From NCBI RefSeq assembly GCF_014850975.1, contig NZ_JACXST010000001.1, positions 124,001 to 188,000 of the forward strand: 64,000 bases of DNA, given 5' to 3'. Both the position numbers and the translations under genes were made by a program. This document shows, one piece after another, positions 26,386 to 40,312 of the stretch (position 1 is its first letter; every line of letters starts with the position of its first letter). The notes below the pieces were generated by a model that saw only the letters and a program-made list of their open reading frames with translations, was not told the DNA's origin and searched no databases. This DNA is from Methylomonas fluvii. Lineage in GTDB: Bacteria > Pseudomonadota > Gammaproteobacteria > Methylococcales > Methylomonadaceae.

Positions 26386-28101
26386 TTATTCCTTGGTGAC
26401 CCGGTCAATTTCTTGCAACGAGGTGACGCCTTGCTTAATTTTTAATAGCCCCGACATTCTTAAATCGTTGATTCCTTCGCTTTTCGACAATTCTGCCATT
26501 TGCATGGAATTACCGCCGTTCAAAATCAGCGCACGCATTTTTTCGGTAATAGGCATTACTTGGTAGATCCCTACCCGGCCCTTGTAACCGTTATTGCAAT
26601 GTTCGCAACCCACCGGACCGTAGACTTTAAACGTACCGATTTCCTCCTGCTTAAACCCGGCCGACAGCAAGGCGCTTTCCGGATAATCGACTTCCTGTTT
26701 GCAATGCTCGCATAAGCGCCGCGCCAGCCGTTGCGCCATGATCAAAATGACCGCCGAAACAATATTGAACGGCTCGATGCCCATTTGCACCAACCGGTTG
26801 ATGGTTTGCGGCGCGTCGTTGGTATGCAGCGTGGACAACACCATATGACCGGTTTGCGCAGCTTTAACGGCGATACTGGCGGTTTCCAGGTCGCGAATCT
26901 CACCGACCATGATTATGTCCGGGTCTTGCCGCAAAAACGCCCGTAGCGCTTCGGCAAAGGTCAGCCCAGCCTTGGGATTGACATTGACCTGATTGATGCC
27001 TTCCACGGTGATCTCCACCGGATCTTCGGCGGTGGAAATATTGGTTTCGATACTGTTGAGAATATTAAGGCCAGTATAGAGCGACACGGTTTTTCCGCTA
27101 CCGGTCGGCCCGGTGACCAACACCATGCCGTAGGGCTTGTGGATCGCCTCTAAAAAGTGTTTCTGCTGCTCGGGCTCGAAGCCGAGTTTCTCGATGCCAA
27201 TTTGCGCACTGGTCGGGTCGAGAATCCGCATCACCACTTTTTCACCGAACAACGTCGGACAGGTGTTAACCCGAAAATCGATGGCCCGGTTCTTGGAAAT
27301 CTGCATCTTGATCCGGCCGTCCTGCGGCACCCGCCGCTCGGCGATGTCCATTCTGGACATGACTTTCAGCCTGGAGATAATCCGGTTGGCAATCCCCACC
27401 GGCGGACTGGCCACTTCCGACAAAATTCCGTCGGCCCGAAATCGGATACGGAATTTTTTCTCGAAGGGCTCCAGGTGTATATCCGAAACGCCGCGTTTGA
27501 TCGAGTCCAGCAGAATTTTATTCACAAAACGGACGATAGGCGCATCGTCGATATCCGAACCCATTGCTTCGTCGGCGGGTTTGCTGTCGTCGCCTGCAGA
27601 AATATCGATATTGTCCAGATCGTCGTCCAACAGATCCTTCATCGACGTGTCGGCAGCTTCCAGCGCCGTGTCTATCATCCTGATCAGCTTGTCTTCTTCG
27701 ACCAGAATATTTTCGGTATTGTGCCGCGTATGGAACTTGATCTCGTCCAGCGCCTGAAAATTGGTCGGATCGGCGGTGGCGACAAACAAGCGATTGCCGC
27801 GCTTGAATAAAGGTAAGGCGTGATGCTGGCGAATCAATTTCTCGCTGACCAGTTTGATCGGCAGGAACGAAGGATCTATGGCATCCAGATCGAAAAACGG
27901 TACGCCAAACTCCGCCGAAGCCAGCGTCGCCACGGTTTTGCTGTCCGCATACTTATGCTCCACCAGATAGCTGATAAACGCTTGTTTACGCTTCTGCGCC
28001 TCCTGCAAACAGGTCGCAGCCGATTCCTCGGTCAACAAACCTTGCTGAATCAGGCATTTGACCAAGCCGCTGAAATGGATGTTAGAGGGTGCTGTCGCCA
28101 T
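26386..28101 (-). CDS. pilB: Type IV pilus assembly ATPase PilB
   Basis: Hexameric extension ATPase of the type IVa pilus, 571 aa. The N-terminal MshEN-type domain spans about residues 10-150 and is a candidate c-di-GMP-responsive region in this family. Walker A is GPTGSGKT, Walker B lies in [13 protein letters not shown], the His box in [14 protein letters not shown], and a tetracysteine zinc site is formed by CEHCKQ and CEHCNNGY. First gene of the pilBCD-coaE-zapD-yacG run. Large open frames on the other strand here are shadows. Confidence 0.95.
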   Translation of the reverse strand: MATAPSNIHFSGLVKCLIQQGLLTEESAATCLQEAQKRKQAFISYLVEHKYADSKTVATLASAEFGVPFFDLDAIDPSFLPIKLVSEKLIRQHHALPLFKRGNRLFVATADPTNFQALDEIKFHTRHNTENILVEEDKLIRMIDTALEAADTSMKDLLDDDLDNIDISAGDDSKPADEAMGSDIDDAPIVRFVNKILLDSIKRGVSDIHLEPFEKKFRIRFRADGILSEVASPPVGIANRIISRLKVMSRMDIAERRVPQDGRIKMQISKNRAIDFRVNTCPTLFGEKVVMRILDPTSAQIGIEKLGFEPEQQKHFLEAIHKPYGMVLVTGPTGSGKTVSLYTGLNILNSIETNISTAEDPVEITVEGINQVNVNPKAGLTFAEALRAFLRQDPDIIMVGEIRDLETASIAVKAAQTGHMVLSTLHTNDAPQTINRLVQMGIEPFNIVSAVILIMAQRLARRLCEHCKQEVDYPESALLSAGFKQEEIGTFKVYGPVGCEHCNNGYKGRVGIYQVMPITEKMRALILNGGNSMQMAELSKSEGINDLRMSGLLKIKQGVTSLQEIDRVTKE

Positions 28102-28302
28102 GAAAAAAAGTCTGGATTGGTTTTACTGCAACTAAGTGCTGCAACTATAGATGAAGTAAGGATTTTATCCAAACTCATCAAGCCATGCTCAAGACTTTAA
28201 CATGGTTATATTGGCATGCCGCCAAGCGCTGTTTTTAAGCTGGCGATCATTTGGAACCGCCAGCGGTGCCAAGAACAGCACCGCTGACGAAGGGGACAAG
28301 AA

Positions 28303-30306
<2,004 letters not shown>

Positions 30307-30509
30307 TTCAGGTGACTTGCTAAGTTAAATGATAATTGAGCCAATTGCAAGCGCAGCGCCAAGCTCCCAAGGCGCAAAAAGCTTATAAAACAATGGGTTT
30401 TATAAGCCTATCAATCACTGCCGACACTCTTGCTATCATAAACATTCACCGCGACGCCAGAGCATATGCAGCCACAGCAATCAACGGACGGAAAAAACCA
30501 GGAGAAAAC

Positions 30510-30914
30510 ATGGCATCCCTAAAAAAACAAAGCAAACGCCTGCTCAACGACATAGAGGATTCAGCAAATCAGTTGGTATATTTGACCAGCGATTTAAGCT
30601 TGCTTGCAGACACAAACAAACTGGCGCTAAGCCTAAAAACAAACATCGAGACATTAAACCGGCAATTAGCCGGCTTAAAAAAGGCAGAATTCAACGCCAC
30701 CTTGGCAGAATCGGAGATACTGGAGATCTTGGATGAGCTAATCGATAGTGATCCGATCAGCACACTGGAACAACGTCTGTTTGCAGCTCATACCGATCAA
30801 GAATCGAACGAAGTAGGCGAGTTTTTCCAACAGTTGCTAGATAAAATCGAAAAACTGTATTCGCCGCTACTATCGGCCATCCAGCAATTAACTGCGATGA
30901 GGGATAAGCTGTAA
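30510..30914 (+). CDS. Small helical protein of unknown function
   Basis: A 134-aa protein starting MASLKKQSKRLLNDIEDS, predicted almost fully helical with heptad-like leucines (LLADTNKLALSLKTNIETLNRQL) and acidic middle. The start at 30510 is set by AGGAG seven bases upstream; the frame also runs upstream to 30336, without a ribosome site. No signal peptide or membrane segment. I recognise no family. It converges on ispB with only four bases between stop codons. Confidence 0.6.
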   Translation: MASLKKQSKRLLNDIEDSANQLVYLTSDLSLLADTNKLALSLKTNIETLNRQLAGLKKAEFNATLAESEILEILDELIDSDPISTLEQRLFAAHTDQESNEVGEFFQQLLDKIEKLYSPLLSAIQQLTAMRDKL

Positions 30915-30918
30915 GCCG

Positions 30919-31923
30919 TCAGTGACTGCGTTGCACCGAGAAGCGCGCCAACTCTTCAAGAGCCTGTTTGTAATCGGAATCAGGCAAGGATTGTAGTGCA
31001 GCAATCGCCTTTGCAGCCGCCCTATCCGCACATTGCTCGGTGTATTCTATCGCGTTGGTAGCTTTGACTACTTCATAGACATCGTTAAACGCCTCGCGCG
31101 AACCTTGCCGAATCGCATCGACCACAATTTTAGCCTGCTGCTCGTTCCCATGCTGGATGGCATAGATCAACGGCAAAGTCGGTTTACCTTCAGCCAAGTC
31201 GTCGCCCAAGTTTTTACCCAGTTCTTCGCTATTGGCTTTGTAATCCAATGCATCATCTATCAACTGAAACGCCACACCCAATTGCTGACCATAAACCGCC
31301 AGCGCTTCTTCCGTAGCCGGGTCTGTTGCAGAAACGACTGCCGCCAAACGGGTGGCCGTACTAAACAAAATGGCGGTTTTACGGGCAATGACTTCTAAAT
31401 ATCTAGCTTCACTGGTCTCCGGGTTATTGCAATTCAACAGCTGCAGCACCTCACCCTCGGCAATCGCAGTGGTGGTTTTGGACATGATGGCCATCACCCG
31501 CATGTTATCGGTGCGAACCATCATTTCGAAGGCACTGGAGTATAAATAATCACCCACCAGGACGCTTGCGGCATTACCCCACACAGCGTTGGCCGACTCT
31601 TTGCCGCGCCGCAGAGCCGATTCGTCGACCACATCGTCGTGCAACAACGTGGCGGTATGAATGAATTCGATCACTGCCGCCAGGATCAGATGATGGTCAT
31701 CAACCTTGCCCAAGGCTTTTGCCGCCAACAGCAACAGCATCGGCCGCAATCTTTTTCCGCCATTACCGATTATGTAATGTCCAATTTGATTAATCAGCAC
31801 AACATCGGAACTCAGTTCCTCTAAAATCAACCGGTCGACGGCTTGAGTTTCCGCACTGGTTAAATTTTTGATGGAATCGAAGTCTATAGTGACTGACGCT
31901 GGCGTTGAAACTTTAGCTATCAT
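30919..31923 (-). CDS. ispB: Octaprenyl/polyprenyl diphosphate synthase IspB
   Basis: Trans-prenyltransferase that builds the ubiquinone side chain. The first aspartate-rich motif is in LLHDDVVDESALRRG and the second in FQLIDDALDY; GNGGKRLRPMLLLL is the substrate-binding region. Length 334 aa is normal. It is divergent from rplU-rpmA, a very common neighbour arrangement in gammaproteobacteria. Confidence 0.94.
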   Translation of the reverse strand: MIAKVSTPASVTIDFDSIKNLTSAETQAVDRLILEELSSDVVLINQIGHYIIGNGGKRLRPMLLLLAAKALGKVDDHHLILAAVIEFIHTATLLHDDVVDESALRRGKESANAVWGNAASVLVGDYLYSSAFEMMVRTDNMRVMAIMSKTTTAIAEGEVLQLLNCNNPETSEARYLEVIARKTAILFSTATRLAAVVSATDPATEEALAVYGQQLGVAFQLIDDALDYKANSEELGKNLGDDLAEGKPTLPLIYAIQHGNEQQAKIVVDAIRQGSREAFNDVYEVVKATNAIEYTEQCADRAAAKAIAALQSLPDSDYKQALEELARFSVQRSH

Positions 31924-32055
31924 GTGATGTTGTGAACTCGTCGCTCGGTAGCGTATAACGTGAATAACCGGTCATGCTATGAAGAATACCGAGTAGTGTC
32001 AATAGCACTTCCCGCATAAGCCTGCTCGACAGCAGGTTTCTCCTGGAATTTTAGT

Positions 32056-32084
32056 TTGACTGTGACTTAAATAAAAAATATAAT
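32056..32084 (+). promoter_or_regulatory. Sigma-70 promoter of rplU-rpmA
   Basis: -35 TTGACT (32056-32061) and -10 TATAAT (32079-32084) are separated by exactly 17 bases, 46 bases before the rplU ATG. This is close to the consensus and fits a highly expressed ribosomal operon. Confidence 0.88.
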
Positions 32085-32129
32085 CCTCTGTTCACTATTA
32101 ACAGATTATGCTTGATGGAGCTTACGCTG

Positions 32130-32441
32130 ATGTATGCGGTAATTCAAACAGGTGGTAAACAGTATCGGGTCGCAGAGGGTACTACCTTAAAAATAGAAAA
32201 ACTTGAGTTGGGCGCAGGCGACAGCGTAGAGTTCGACAAAGTGCTGATGGTCCAATCAGGCGACTCCATAAAAGTAGGTCAGCCATTTGTCGAAGGCGGC
32301 AAAGTGACTGCGACCGTGGTTTCCCAGGGCAGACACAAAAAAGTCAGAATCATTAAATTCAGAAGACGTAAGCACCACATGAAACAAATGGGGCATCGTC
32401 AATACTACACAGAAATCCAGATTACTGGCATTTCTGCTTAA
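32130..32441 (+). CDS. rplU: 50S ribosomal protein L21
   Basis: A 103-aa ribosomal protein that binds 23S rRNA. Recognised from [14 protein letters not shown], the basic loop [17 protein letters not shown] and the terminal [14 protein letters not shown]. The start is ATG 32130, with GGAG nine bases upstream; in-frame ATGs at 32112 and 32115 would precede that site. rpmA follows after 17 bases. Confidence 0.97.
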   Translation: MYAVIQTGGKQYRVAEGTTLKIEKLELGAGDSVEFDKVLMVQSGDSIKVGQPFVEGGKVTATVVSQGRHKKVRIIKFRRRKHHMKQMGHRQYYTEIQITGISA

Positions 32442-32458
32442 TATAACGAGGATAAGAA

Positions 32459-32716
32459 ATGGCTCATAAGAAGGCAGGCGGCAGTACTCGTAACGGCCGC
32501 GACTCACAGGCGCAGCGCCTCGGTGTCAAACGTTTCGGTGGTCAAGTGGTTAAAGCCGGCAACATTTTGGTTCGTCAACGTGGCACCCAGTTTCACCCTG
32601 GCACCAATGTCGGTATCGGCAAAGACCACACCTTGTTTGCAACAGTCGATGGCAAAGTGGTTTTTGAAGAAAAAGGTCCTAAAAACCGCAAATACGTCAG
32701 CATTGCAGCAGCGTAA
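32459..32716 (+). CDS. rpmA: 50S ribosomal protein L27
   Basis: An 85-aa ribosomal protein whose N-terminal tail reaches the peptidyl-transferase centre. It starts [16 protein letters not shown], with [24 protein letters not shown] and the terminal [15 protein letters not shown] site precedes the ATG. Second gene of rplU-rpmA, followed by a terminator. Confidence 0.97.
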   Translation: MAHKKAGGSTRNGRDSQAQRLGVKRFGGQVVKAGNILVRQRGTQFHPGTNVGIGKDHTLFATVDGKVVFEEKGPKNRKYVSIAAA

Positions 32717-32751
32717 ATTTCTTGGCTGTGCTGATTGGCACAACTGAAAAG

Positions 32752-32780
32752 AAAAGCCTCGTTTTCAGCGGGGCTTTTTT
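32752..32780 (+). terminator. Terminator between rpmA and obgE
   Basis: AAAAGCC (32752-32758) pairs with GGCTTTT (32772-32778) and the stem runs into six T residues. Only 18 bases remain to the obgE ATG, so some readthrough is likely. Confidence 0.85.
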
Positions 32781-32794
32781 GTTTATACCGGTAG

Positions 32795-34964
<2,170 letters not shown>

Positions 34965-35007
34965 GGCTAGACAACTTCGCTACCAGCCAAGTCGTCTACC
35001 ATCAATC

Positions 35008-36099
35008 TCAGGTATTCTGGATAACAATATTCGGAAACCGGCCGCTGTAATCCCGCGAGCGCATCGCCAACTTGGCGGCCATTTTCCGGGCAATCGCTTT
35101 GTAGATTTGCGCCGACCGACCATCCGGATCGGCTACTACGGTAGGCCTGCCGCTATCAGCGTACTCGCGAATCTGTATATCCAGCGGCAAAGAGCCCAGC
35201 AAATCCAGCTTATTCTTGACCGCCATCGCCACCCCACCGCCTTGCCCGAAAATCGCCTCTTCGTGTCCGCAATTGCTGCAAATATGCACGCTCATATTTT
35301 CCACTAGCCCCAATATAGGCACGTTGACCTTTTCGAACATCCCCAAGCCGCGTTGCGCATCGATCAGGGCAATATCCTGCGGTGTAGTCACGATCACCGC
35401 GCCACTCACCGGTATTTGTTGAGCCAATGTCAGCTGAATATCGCCAGTACCGGGCGGCAAATCGATAATCAAGTAATCTACATCCTGCCACTGGGTTTGA
35501 TTCAGTAATTGCTGCAACGCCCCGGTAACCATAGGCCCACGCCAGATCATCGGTTGGTCCGGGTCTATCAAATAGCCTATGGAAATGGTCTGCACGCCAA
35601 ACGAGATTTTTGGCAACATGCTTTTGCCGTCCGGGCTATCAGGCTTGCCGGACAGCCCCAGCATGGTCGGAATGCTGGGGCCGTAAATATCCGCATCCAA
35701 AATACCGACATTGGCACCTTCTGCCGCCAACGCCAGAGCCAGATTAACGGATGTGGTCGATTTGCCCACCCCGCCCTTGCCGGATGCCACCGCAATAATA
35801 TTTTTCACATTCGGCAAGGGCTTTAACGCTTTTTGCACCGAGTGCGAAACCACATTGAAACCGACCGACACATCCAGCTTGCCGACGTCAGGCAAAGTTT
35901 GCAGACGCTGAGTTACCGCCGCCTTTAACTCTTCAAGATAACTTTTAGCCGGATAACCCAACTCGATAACGACACTGACATCATTGCCATCCACACTGAT
36001 TTTCTTCACGGATTTTGCCGACACCAAGTCGGTTTCCACATTCGGATCGATAAAGTGTTTAAGTAAATTTTCGACAGCCGTTTTGTCAATGTTCGCCAT
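35008..36099 (-). CDS. mrp: Mrp/ApbC-type iron-sulfur carrier ATPase
   Basis: Cytoplasmic P-loop protein that holds and transfers Fe-S clusters. An N-terminal MIP18/DUF59 domain (residues ~1-85) precedes the ATPase domain with a deviant Walker A GKGGVGKSTT, the DADIYGPS switch and the scaffold cysteines in ICSNCGHEE. Start at 36099 (MANIDKTAV) is supported by GGAG eight bases upstream, giving 363 aa; the frame continues further up without a site. It converges with proB. Confidence 0.94.
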   Translation of the reverse strand: MANIDKTAVENLLKHFIDPNVETDLVSAKSVKKISVDGNDVSVVIELGYPAKSYLEELKAAVTQRLQTLPDVGKLDVSVGFNVVSHSVQKALKPLPNVKNIIAVASGKGGVGKSTTSVNLALALAAEGANVGILDADIYGPSIPTMLGLSGKPDSPDGKSMLPKISFGVQTISIGYLIDPDQPMIWRGPMVTGALQQLLNQTQWQDVDYLIIDLPPGTGDIQLTLAQQIPVSGAVIVTTPQDIALIDAQRGLGMFEKVNVPILGLVENMSVHICSNCGHEEAIFGQGGGVAMAVKNKLDLLGSLPLDIQIREYADSGRPTVVADPDGRSAQIYKAIARKMAAKLAMRSRDYSGRFPNIVIQNT

Positions 36100-36237
36100 G
36101 CGGAACTCCGAAGTAAGGGGAAATAATAACCAAGTAAAATAGTGCGAATATGATACCACCTTAACAGGCTGCCATTAAATCCACGCCATTGTTAAAAAAT
36201 AGTTTTCTCTTTAAGAATAATGCTTTATCGTAATGAC

Positions 36238-36261
36238 TTAACTATTAGCCTTAATAGTTAA
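36238..36261. promoter_or_regulatory. AT-rich inverted repeat between mrp and the L,D-transpeptidase gene
   Basis: TTAACTATTA (36238-36247) and TAATAGTTAA (36252-36261) form a perfect ten-base inverted repeat with a four-base centre, in a strongly AT-rich divergent intergenic stretch. It may be an operator for either gene. No regulator can be named. Confidence 0.4.
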
Positions 36262-36358
36262 TTCTTAATTAGGACTTAATGCTGCCTTCATCTGATTTTA
36301 ATTTGGATCGCTTACCTTCAATCATTCAGCTCCGTCACTATCCGCGCCTATCATAAAC

Positions 36359-37696
36359 ATGTCAGCAGTCATTCAAAACCGTGCTGTTTCACCGATACCG
36401 CTAGTATTCGTTGCGACAATCATCAGCGCCTTGCTTAGCGGTTGCCAAAGCATACCGTTGTTTTCCGACAATCAGCCGGAACACATAGTCTGGAACTCCA
36501 AACCGGACAATATTGCCAGTCATGAGTTTAACCTGAGCAGTGGCCAAGGCATGGTCGGCACGCTAGCCAGTATCAGCAGCCGCGAAAACGATACGCTGTC
36601 CGACATCGGCCGCCATTACGGCTTGGGTTACAACGACATTACCATCGCCAATGCCAATCTCGATCCTTGGACATTGCCTGCCGAGCAAACCGTGTTGCTG
36701 CCATTGCGCTTCGTACTCCCCGACGCCCCGCGCAAAGGCATCGTGTTAAATCTGGCCAATATGCGCATGTTCTATTACCCCAAAAATCAAGCCAATACTG
36801 TGCTGACTTATCCGGTGGGCATTGGCCGCCAAGGCTGGAACACACCGTTAGGACAGACCCAGATTGTCGCAAAAAAGGCCAATCCGGACTGGACGGTGCC
36901 GGAATCGATTCACCGCGAACATCAGGCATTGGGCGACCCGCTACCAAAAGTGATACGTTCCGGCCCGGACAACCCCTTGGGCAGCTACGCCATGCCCTTG
37001 GGTTTCAGCGGCTATTTGATCCACGGCACCAACAAGCCTTACGGAATTGGTTTACAAGTCAGTCATGGCTGCGTACAGCTATACCCTGAAGATATAGAAG
37101 TCTTATTCAACAAAGTAGAAGTCGGCACCCCGGTTCGTATCGTCCACCAGCCGTACATGGCAACCTGGCAAGATGACATGCTTTATCTGGAAGCCCATCG
37201 GCCCTTAGACAAATGGGAAAAACAACAAAAACAGCTGCAAAAAGATATTCGGAAAAAATTGCAACAGCTAGCATCCGAAAAGCAAGCAACGGTTGACTGG
37301 AGCAAAGTCGAGCGTATTTTACAACGGGCCGACGGCGTCCCCACCCCGGTATTGCCGAACAGTGCAGACCTACCCGAACTCACAGCCGATGCGGTGCAAC
37401 TTGCCCATCCTGAACAATTCTTCGGCCAACCGGTCATCGACGAATTGAGCGACAACGACTGGTCGATTCTGGCCGCCAGCTTCGAAAATGAGACCGACGC
37501 CCAAAAGCTCGCGGCCATGCTCAATCACCAAGGGCCGCCGATTCCTGCGCGTAAAATTGCCAAAGATGGTAGCTTTCAAGTGGTTGCCGGACCGTTTAAG
37601 AATAAGAAAGAAGCCAAAACCGTTGCACAACGCATCAAATTGAATTTCGACATGGACGTTAAAGCCATCGATCCGAAGCAGGCTTCAAGAAATTGA
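36359..37696 (+). CDS. L,D-transpeptidase lipoprotein with SPOR domain
   Basis: A 445-aa cell-wall enzyme of the ErfK/YbiS type, which attaches lipoprotein to, or crosslinks, peptidoglycan through diaminopimelate. The N-terminal signal ends in a lipobox (LLSGC, Cys29). A LysM-like segment (ENDTLSDIGRHYGLGYNDI) follows, then the YkuD catalytic domain with HGTNKPYGIG and the active-site SHGCVQLYPEDIE. The last ~75 residues form a SPOR domain (WSILAASFENETDAQKL, FQVVAGPFKNKKEAKTV), which binds denuded septal glycan. The fusion to SPOR is less common and suggests action at the division site. Monocistronic. Confidence 0.9.
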   Translation: MSAVIQNRAVSPIPLVFVATIISALLSGCQSIPLFSDNQPEHIVWNSKPDNIASHEFNLSSGQGMVGTLASISSRENDTLSDIGRHYGLGYNDITIANANLDPWTLPAEQTVLLPLRFVLPDAPRKGIVLNLANMRMFYYPKNQANTVLTYPVGIGRQGWNTPLGQTQIVAKKANPDWTVPESIHREHQALGDPLPKVIRSGPDNPLGSYAMPLGFSGYLIHGTNKPYGIGLQVSHGCVQLYPEDIEVLFNKVEVGTPVRIVHQPYMATWQDDMLYLEAHRPLDKWEKQQKQLQKDIRKKLQQLASEKQATVDWSKVERILQRADGVPTPVLPNSADLPELTADAVQLAHPEQFFGQPVIDELSDNDWSILAASFENETDAQKLAAMLNHQGPPIPARKIAKDGSFQVVAGPFKNKKEAKTVAQRIKLNFDMDVKAIDPKQASRN

Positions 37697-37709
37697 GTGC
37701 AGCCAGGAC

Positions 37710-39977
37710 TTATTGGCGTTCCAGCAAGGACTGCCGCAACAAGGCCGACGCCTGCTCGGCAGGAACGGGTTTGCTGAAAAAATACCCCTGTCCGTAATTG
37801 CACTGCTGTCCGCCCAAAAAATCCAACTGACTCTGATCTTCGACACCTTCGGCCACCAGCTCCAGTTTCAGCTGCCCCGCCATTGCCGAAATAGCCGACA
37901 CTATCGCTCTATCGTTGGCATCCGTGGAAATATCCTTCACGAACGATTTATCGATTTTTAAGGTATCGAGCGGAAAACGCTTCAAATAACTTAACGAAGA
38001 ATAACCGGTACCGAAATCATCCACCGAAATCCGCACTCCCAACTGCTTGATCTGACTCAGCGTGTCCAGCGTCGTATCCAGCTTATGCATCAAGATGCTT
38101 TCGGTAATCTCCAACTCCAGCAACTCCGGCGAAAGCCCGGTTTCTTGCAACACATCCAACACCACATCCAGCAACTGGCGCTGATCTTGGAAGCGGTGAA
38201 ACTGCCGCCCGGACAAATTGACCGCAATTCGAATCGGCATCCCGGCCAACTGCCAGGCCCGTGCTTGTTTGCATGCGGTGCGCAATACCCAAGCACCTAT
38301 CGGGACGATCAAGCCAGTCTCTTCCGCCAAGCTGATGAATTGATCCGGCATGACGATACCCATGGCGTGATTATGCCAACGGATCAAAGCCTCCATACCG
38401 ATGATGCAACCATTATCGATTTTCACCTGCGGCTGATAATGCAATACCAGCTCGTCCAACTCCAGGGCCTGGCGCAAATGATGCTCCAGCTTCAGATAAT
38501 GCTGAGCAGCACTGTTCATTTCGGGAGTAAAAAACTGGTAATTATTTTTACCCAGTTTTTTGGCGTGATACAAAGCGGAATCGGCCTGCGCCAGTAATTC
38601 GTCAAACGAAAGCGAATTATCCGGATAAATACTGATACCGATACTGGCCCGGGAATAGATTTGATGCTGATGAACCTGTAAAGGCTCGTTCAAGGTATGT
38701 AATATTTTGATGGCCACTTTGGCGGCATCCAGACTATCGGCAATGTTAGGCAGCATGACAATAAACTCATCGCCACCCATCCTGGAAGGTGTATCGCCTT
38801 CCCTCAAACAACCGGCAATTCGCTTGGCAACAGCTCTAAGCAATTCATCGCCCACGGCATGCCCAAAGGTATCGTTGATCGCCTTGAAGTTATCCAGATC
38901 GAGAAATAGAAACGCGATAATCTCGTTCTTGCGCTGCGCTTGCGTAATGAACTGCAAGGCTCTATCGGTTAATAAGGTGCGGTTCGGCAACTCGGTAAGC
39001 GCATCGAAATGGGCAATGTAATCCAGGCGTTGCCGTGCGCGTTTCACTTCCTCAATTTCCCGGGCATTATCGATTACCAGCGACAGTGAATGCGCAAAAC
39101 TCAACGCCAACTCTTCATCGTTCTTGGTAAACAGCTCGCCACTGTATTTGTCGCTGAGATAGATACGACCATACACCCGGCCTTGGTGGGAAATAGGCAC
39201 CGCCAATAAGGATTTCATCTGCGGATGATGCGGCGGAAAACCGGCGCTGCGCGGGTCCTTACCCATATCCGCAAGCCTCAACGAGACATTTTCCTCAATC
39301 ACAACCCCCAACAAGCCCCGGCCTTCCGGTAAATGACCTATGCGCTGAGCCTGTTCATCGCTGATTCCGGCATAAATAAATTCATTCATCGCACCGACAT
39401 TGTCGACAATGCCAATAGCGCCATAACGGGCATCCAATAGCTTGCAAAGCGCATCGATGCCGGCCTGCAATAACTCGGTTTCGATTGAGGTGTGCGCCAA
39501 CACGCCCAATAAACTGCGCGCAGCATCGTTCAATGCCGCCAAACGTTCGACCCACACGACAGTTTGCTCGTGGTTGGTTTCCGCTGCAATCTTAAGACGC
39601 ATAGTCTCTTTCAGTAACTGCCGTTCGCGGTTTAGTAGCGCTTCCAAAATACTTTGCCGGGTAACCACGCCGACGAATTGACCTTTATTGAGCACAGCCA
39701 AGGCGCCCAGCTGATTGTCATCCAGCAGACCTAAGGCTTTGCGGACGCCAAGCTTGGGAGCGACACTAAGCATCGGCCGATGCTCCACCAAATCCGCAAA
39801 AATCCAATTGGGATGTTTTGATATATCGTGATCGGTGGCTAACCCGCAAAACTCTTCCGCCGGAGCGTCCCGAAACACGGCAAAAACAATATCGCATGCC
39901 ACGCTATAAGGACGATCCTCCTCCTTGACCCTAGAAACGTGCGGCCATAAACAATCGCCAACCGCCAGTTGTTTCAT
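37710..39977 (-). CDS. CBS-GAF-GGDEF-EAL c-di-GMP signalling protein
   Basis: A 755-aa soluble protein. Residues ~1-120 contain a CBS-pair-like region (FADLVEHRPMLSVAP, GALAVLNKGQFVGVVTRQS), ~150-315 a GAF domain (GLLGVVIEENVSLRLAD, LLAVPISHQGRVYGRIYLSD), then GGDEF with an intact SRMGGDEF and an REGD inhibitory site five residues before it, and EAL with MEALIRW, EITESILMHKL and DDFGTGYSS. Both catalytic motifs look active, so the balance depends on the sensor domains. No membrane helix. Its start overlaps the stop of the 112-aa gene upstream (ATGA). Confidence 0.9.
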   Translation of the reverse strand: MKQLAVGDCLWPHVSRVKEEDRPYSVACDIVFAVFRDAPAEEFCGLATDHDISKHPNWIFADLVEHRPMLSVAPKLGVRKALGLLDDNQLGALAVLNKGQFVGVVTRQSILEALLNRERQLLKETMRLKIAAETNHEQTVVWVERLAALNDAARSLLGVLAHTSIETELLQAGIDALCKLLDARYGAIGIVDNVGAMNEFIYAGISDEQAQRIGHLPEGRGLLGVVIEENVSLRLADMGKDPRSAGFPPHHPQMKSLLAVPISHQGRVYGRIYLSDKYSGELFTKNDEELALSFAHSLSLVIDNAREIEEVKRARQRLDYIAHFDALTELPNRTLLTDRALQFITQAQRKNEIIAFLFLDLDNFKAINDTFGHAVGDELLRAVAKRIAGCLREGDTPSRMGGDEFIVMLPNIADSLDAAKVAIKILHTLNEPLQVHQHQIYSRASIGISIYPDNSLSFDELLAQADSALYHAKKLGKNNYQFFTPEMNSAAQHYLKLEHHLRQALELDELVLHYQPQVKIDNGCIIGMEALIRWHNHAMGIVMPDQFISLAEETGLIVPIGAWVLRTACKQARAWQLAGMPIRIAVNLSGRQFHRFQDQRQLLDVVLDVLQETGLSPELLELEITESILMHKLDTTLDTLSQIKQLGVRISVDDFGTGYSSLSYLKRFPLDTLKIDKSFVKDISTDANDRAIVSAISAMAGQLKLELVAEGVEDQSQLDFLGGQQCNYGQGYFFSKPVPAEQASALLRQSLLERQ

Positions 39978-40312
39978 AGCTTGGTATTGAGTTGAACGGA
40001 AATATCCATCTCCGCATGCAATATTTCATCGGCACTCATCAAGGGCTTTATCTGATTCAACACAAAGTCGATCAACGCGCCTTTACTGATGCGTTTTAGC
40101 AAGCTTTGTCTCACCAAAATATCGCTGATCACATCGTCGTCAAACTCAATATGCTCAAACGGTGCTTTTACCAATAATTCGATTGCCCGGCGCATGGCGA
40201 TGCAACCAATCGGTGACTCCTTACCTAGCACCAACATGTCTTTTAACGGTGGAATAGCGTATTCGCCCAAGTTGGCCGAAATATGAATTTGATTTTGGCT
40301 GGCTTTATACAT
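39974..40312 (-). CDS. Unknown protein co-translated with the CBS-GAF-GGDEF-EAL gene
   Basis: A 112-aa soluble, mostly helical acidic protein (MYKASQNQIHISANLGEY..., then PIGCIAMRRAIELLVKAPFEHIEF, DDDVISDILVRQSLLKRISKG). No signal peptide, membrane segment or known motif. Its stop overlaps the next start by four bases, so it is probably a partner of the c-di-GMP enzyme. I do not recognise the family. Confidence 0.65.
   Translation of the reverse strand: MYKASQNQIHISANLGEYAIPPLKDMLVLGKESPIGCIAMRRAIELLVKAPFEHIEFDDDVISDILVRQSLLKRISKGALIDFVLNQIKPLMSADEILHAEMDISVQLNTKL

Noticed and set aside
27137..27810. Two long plus-strand frames of over 200 codons inside pilB
   Set aside because: pilB on the minus strand is complete with all motifs; the opposite frames have no domain and no start signals.
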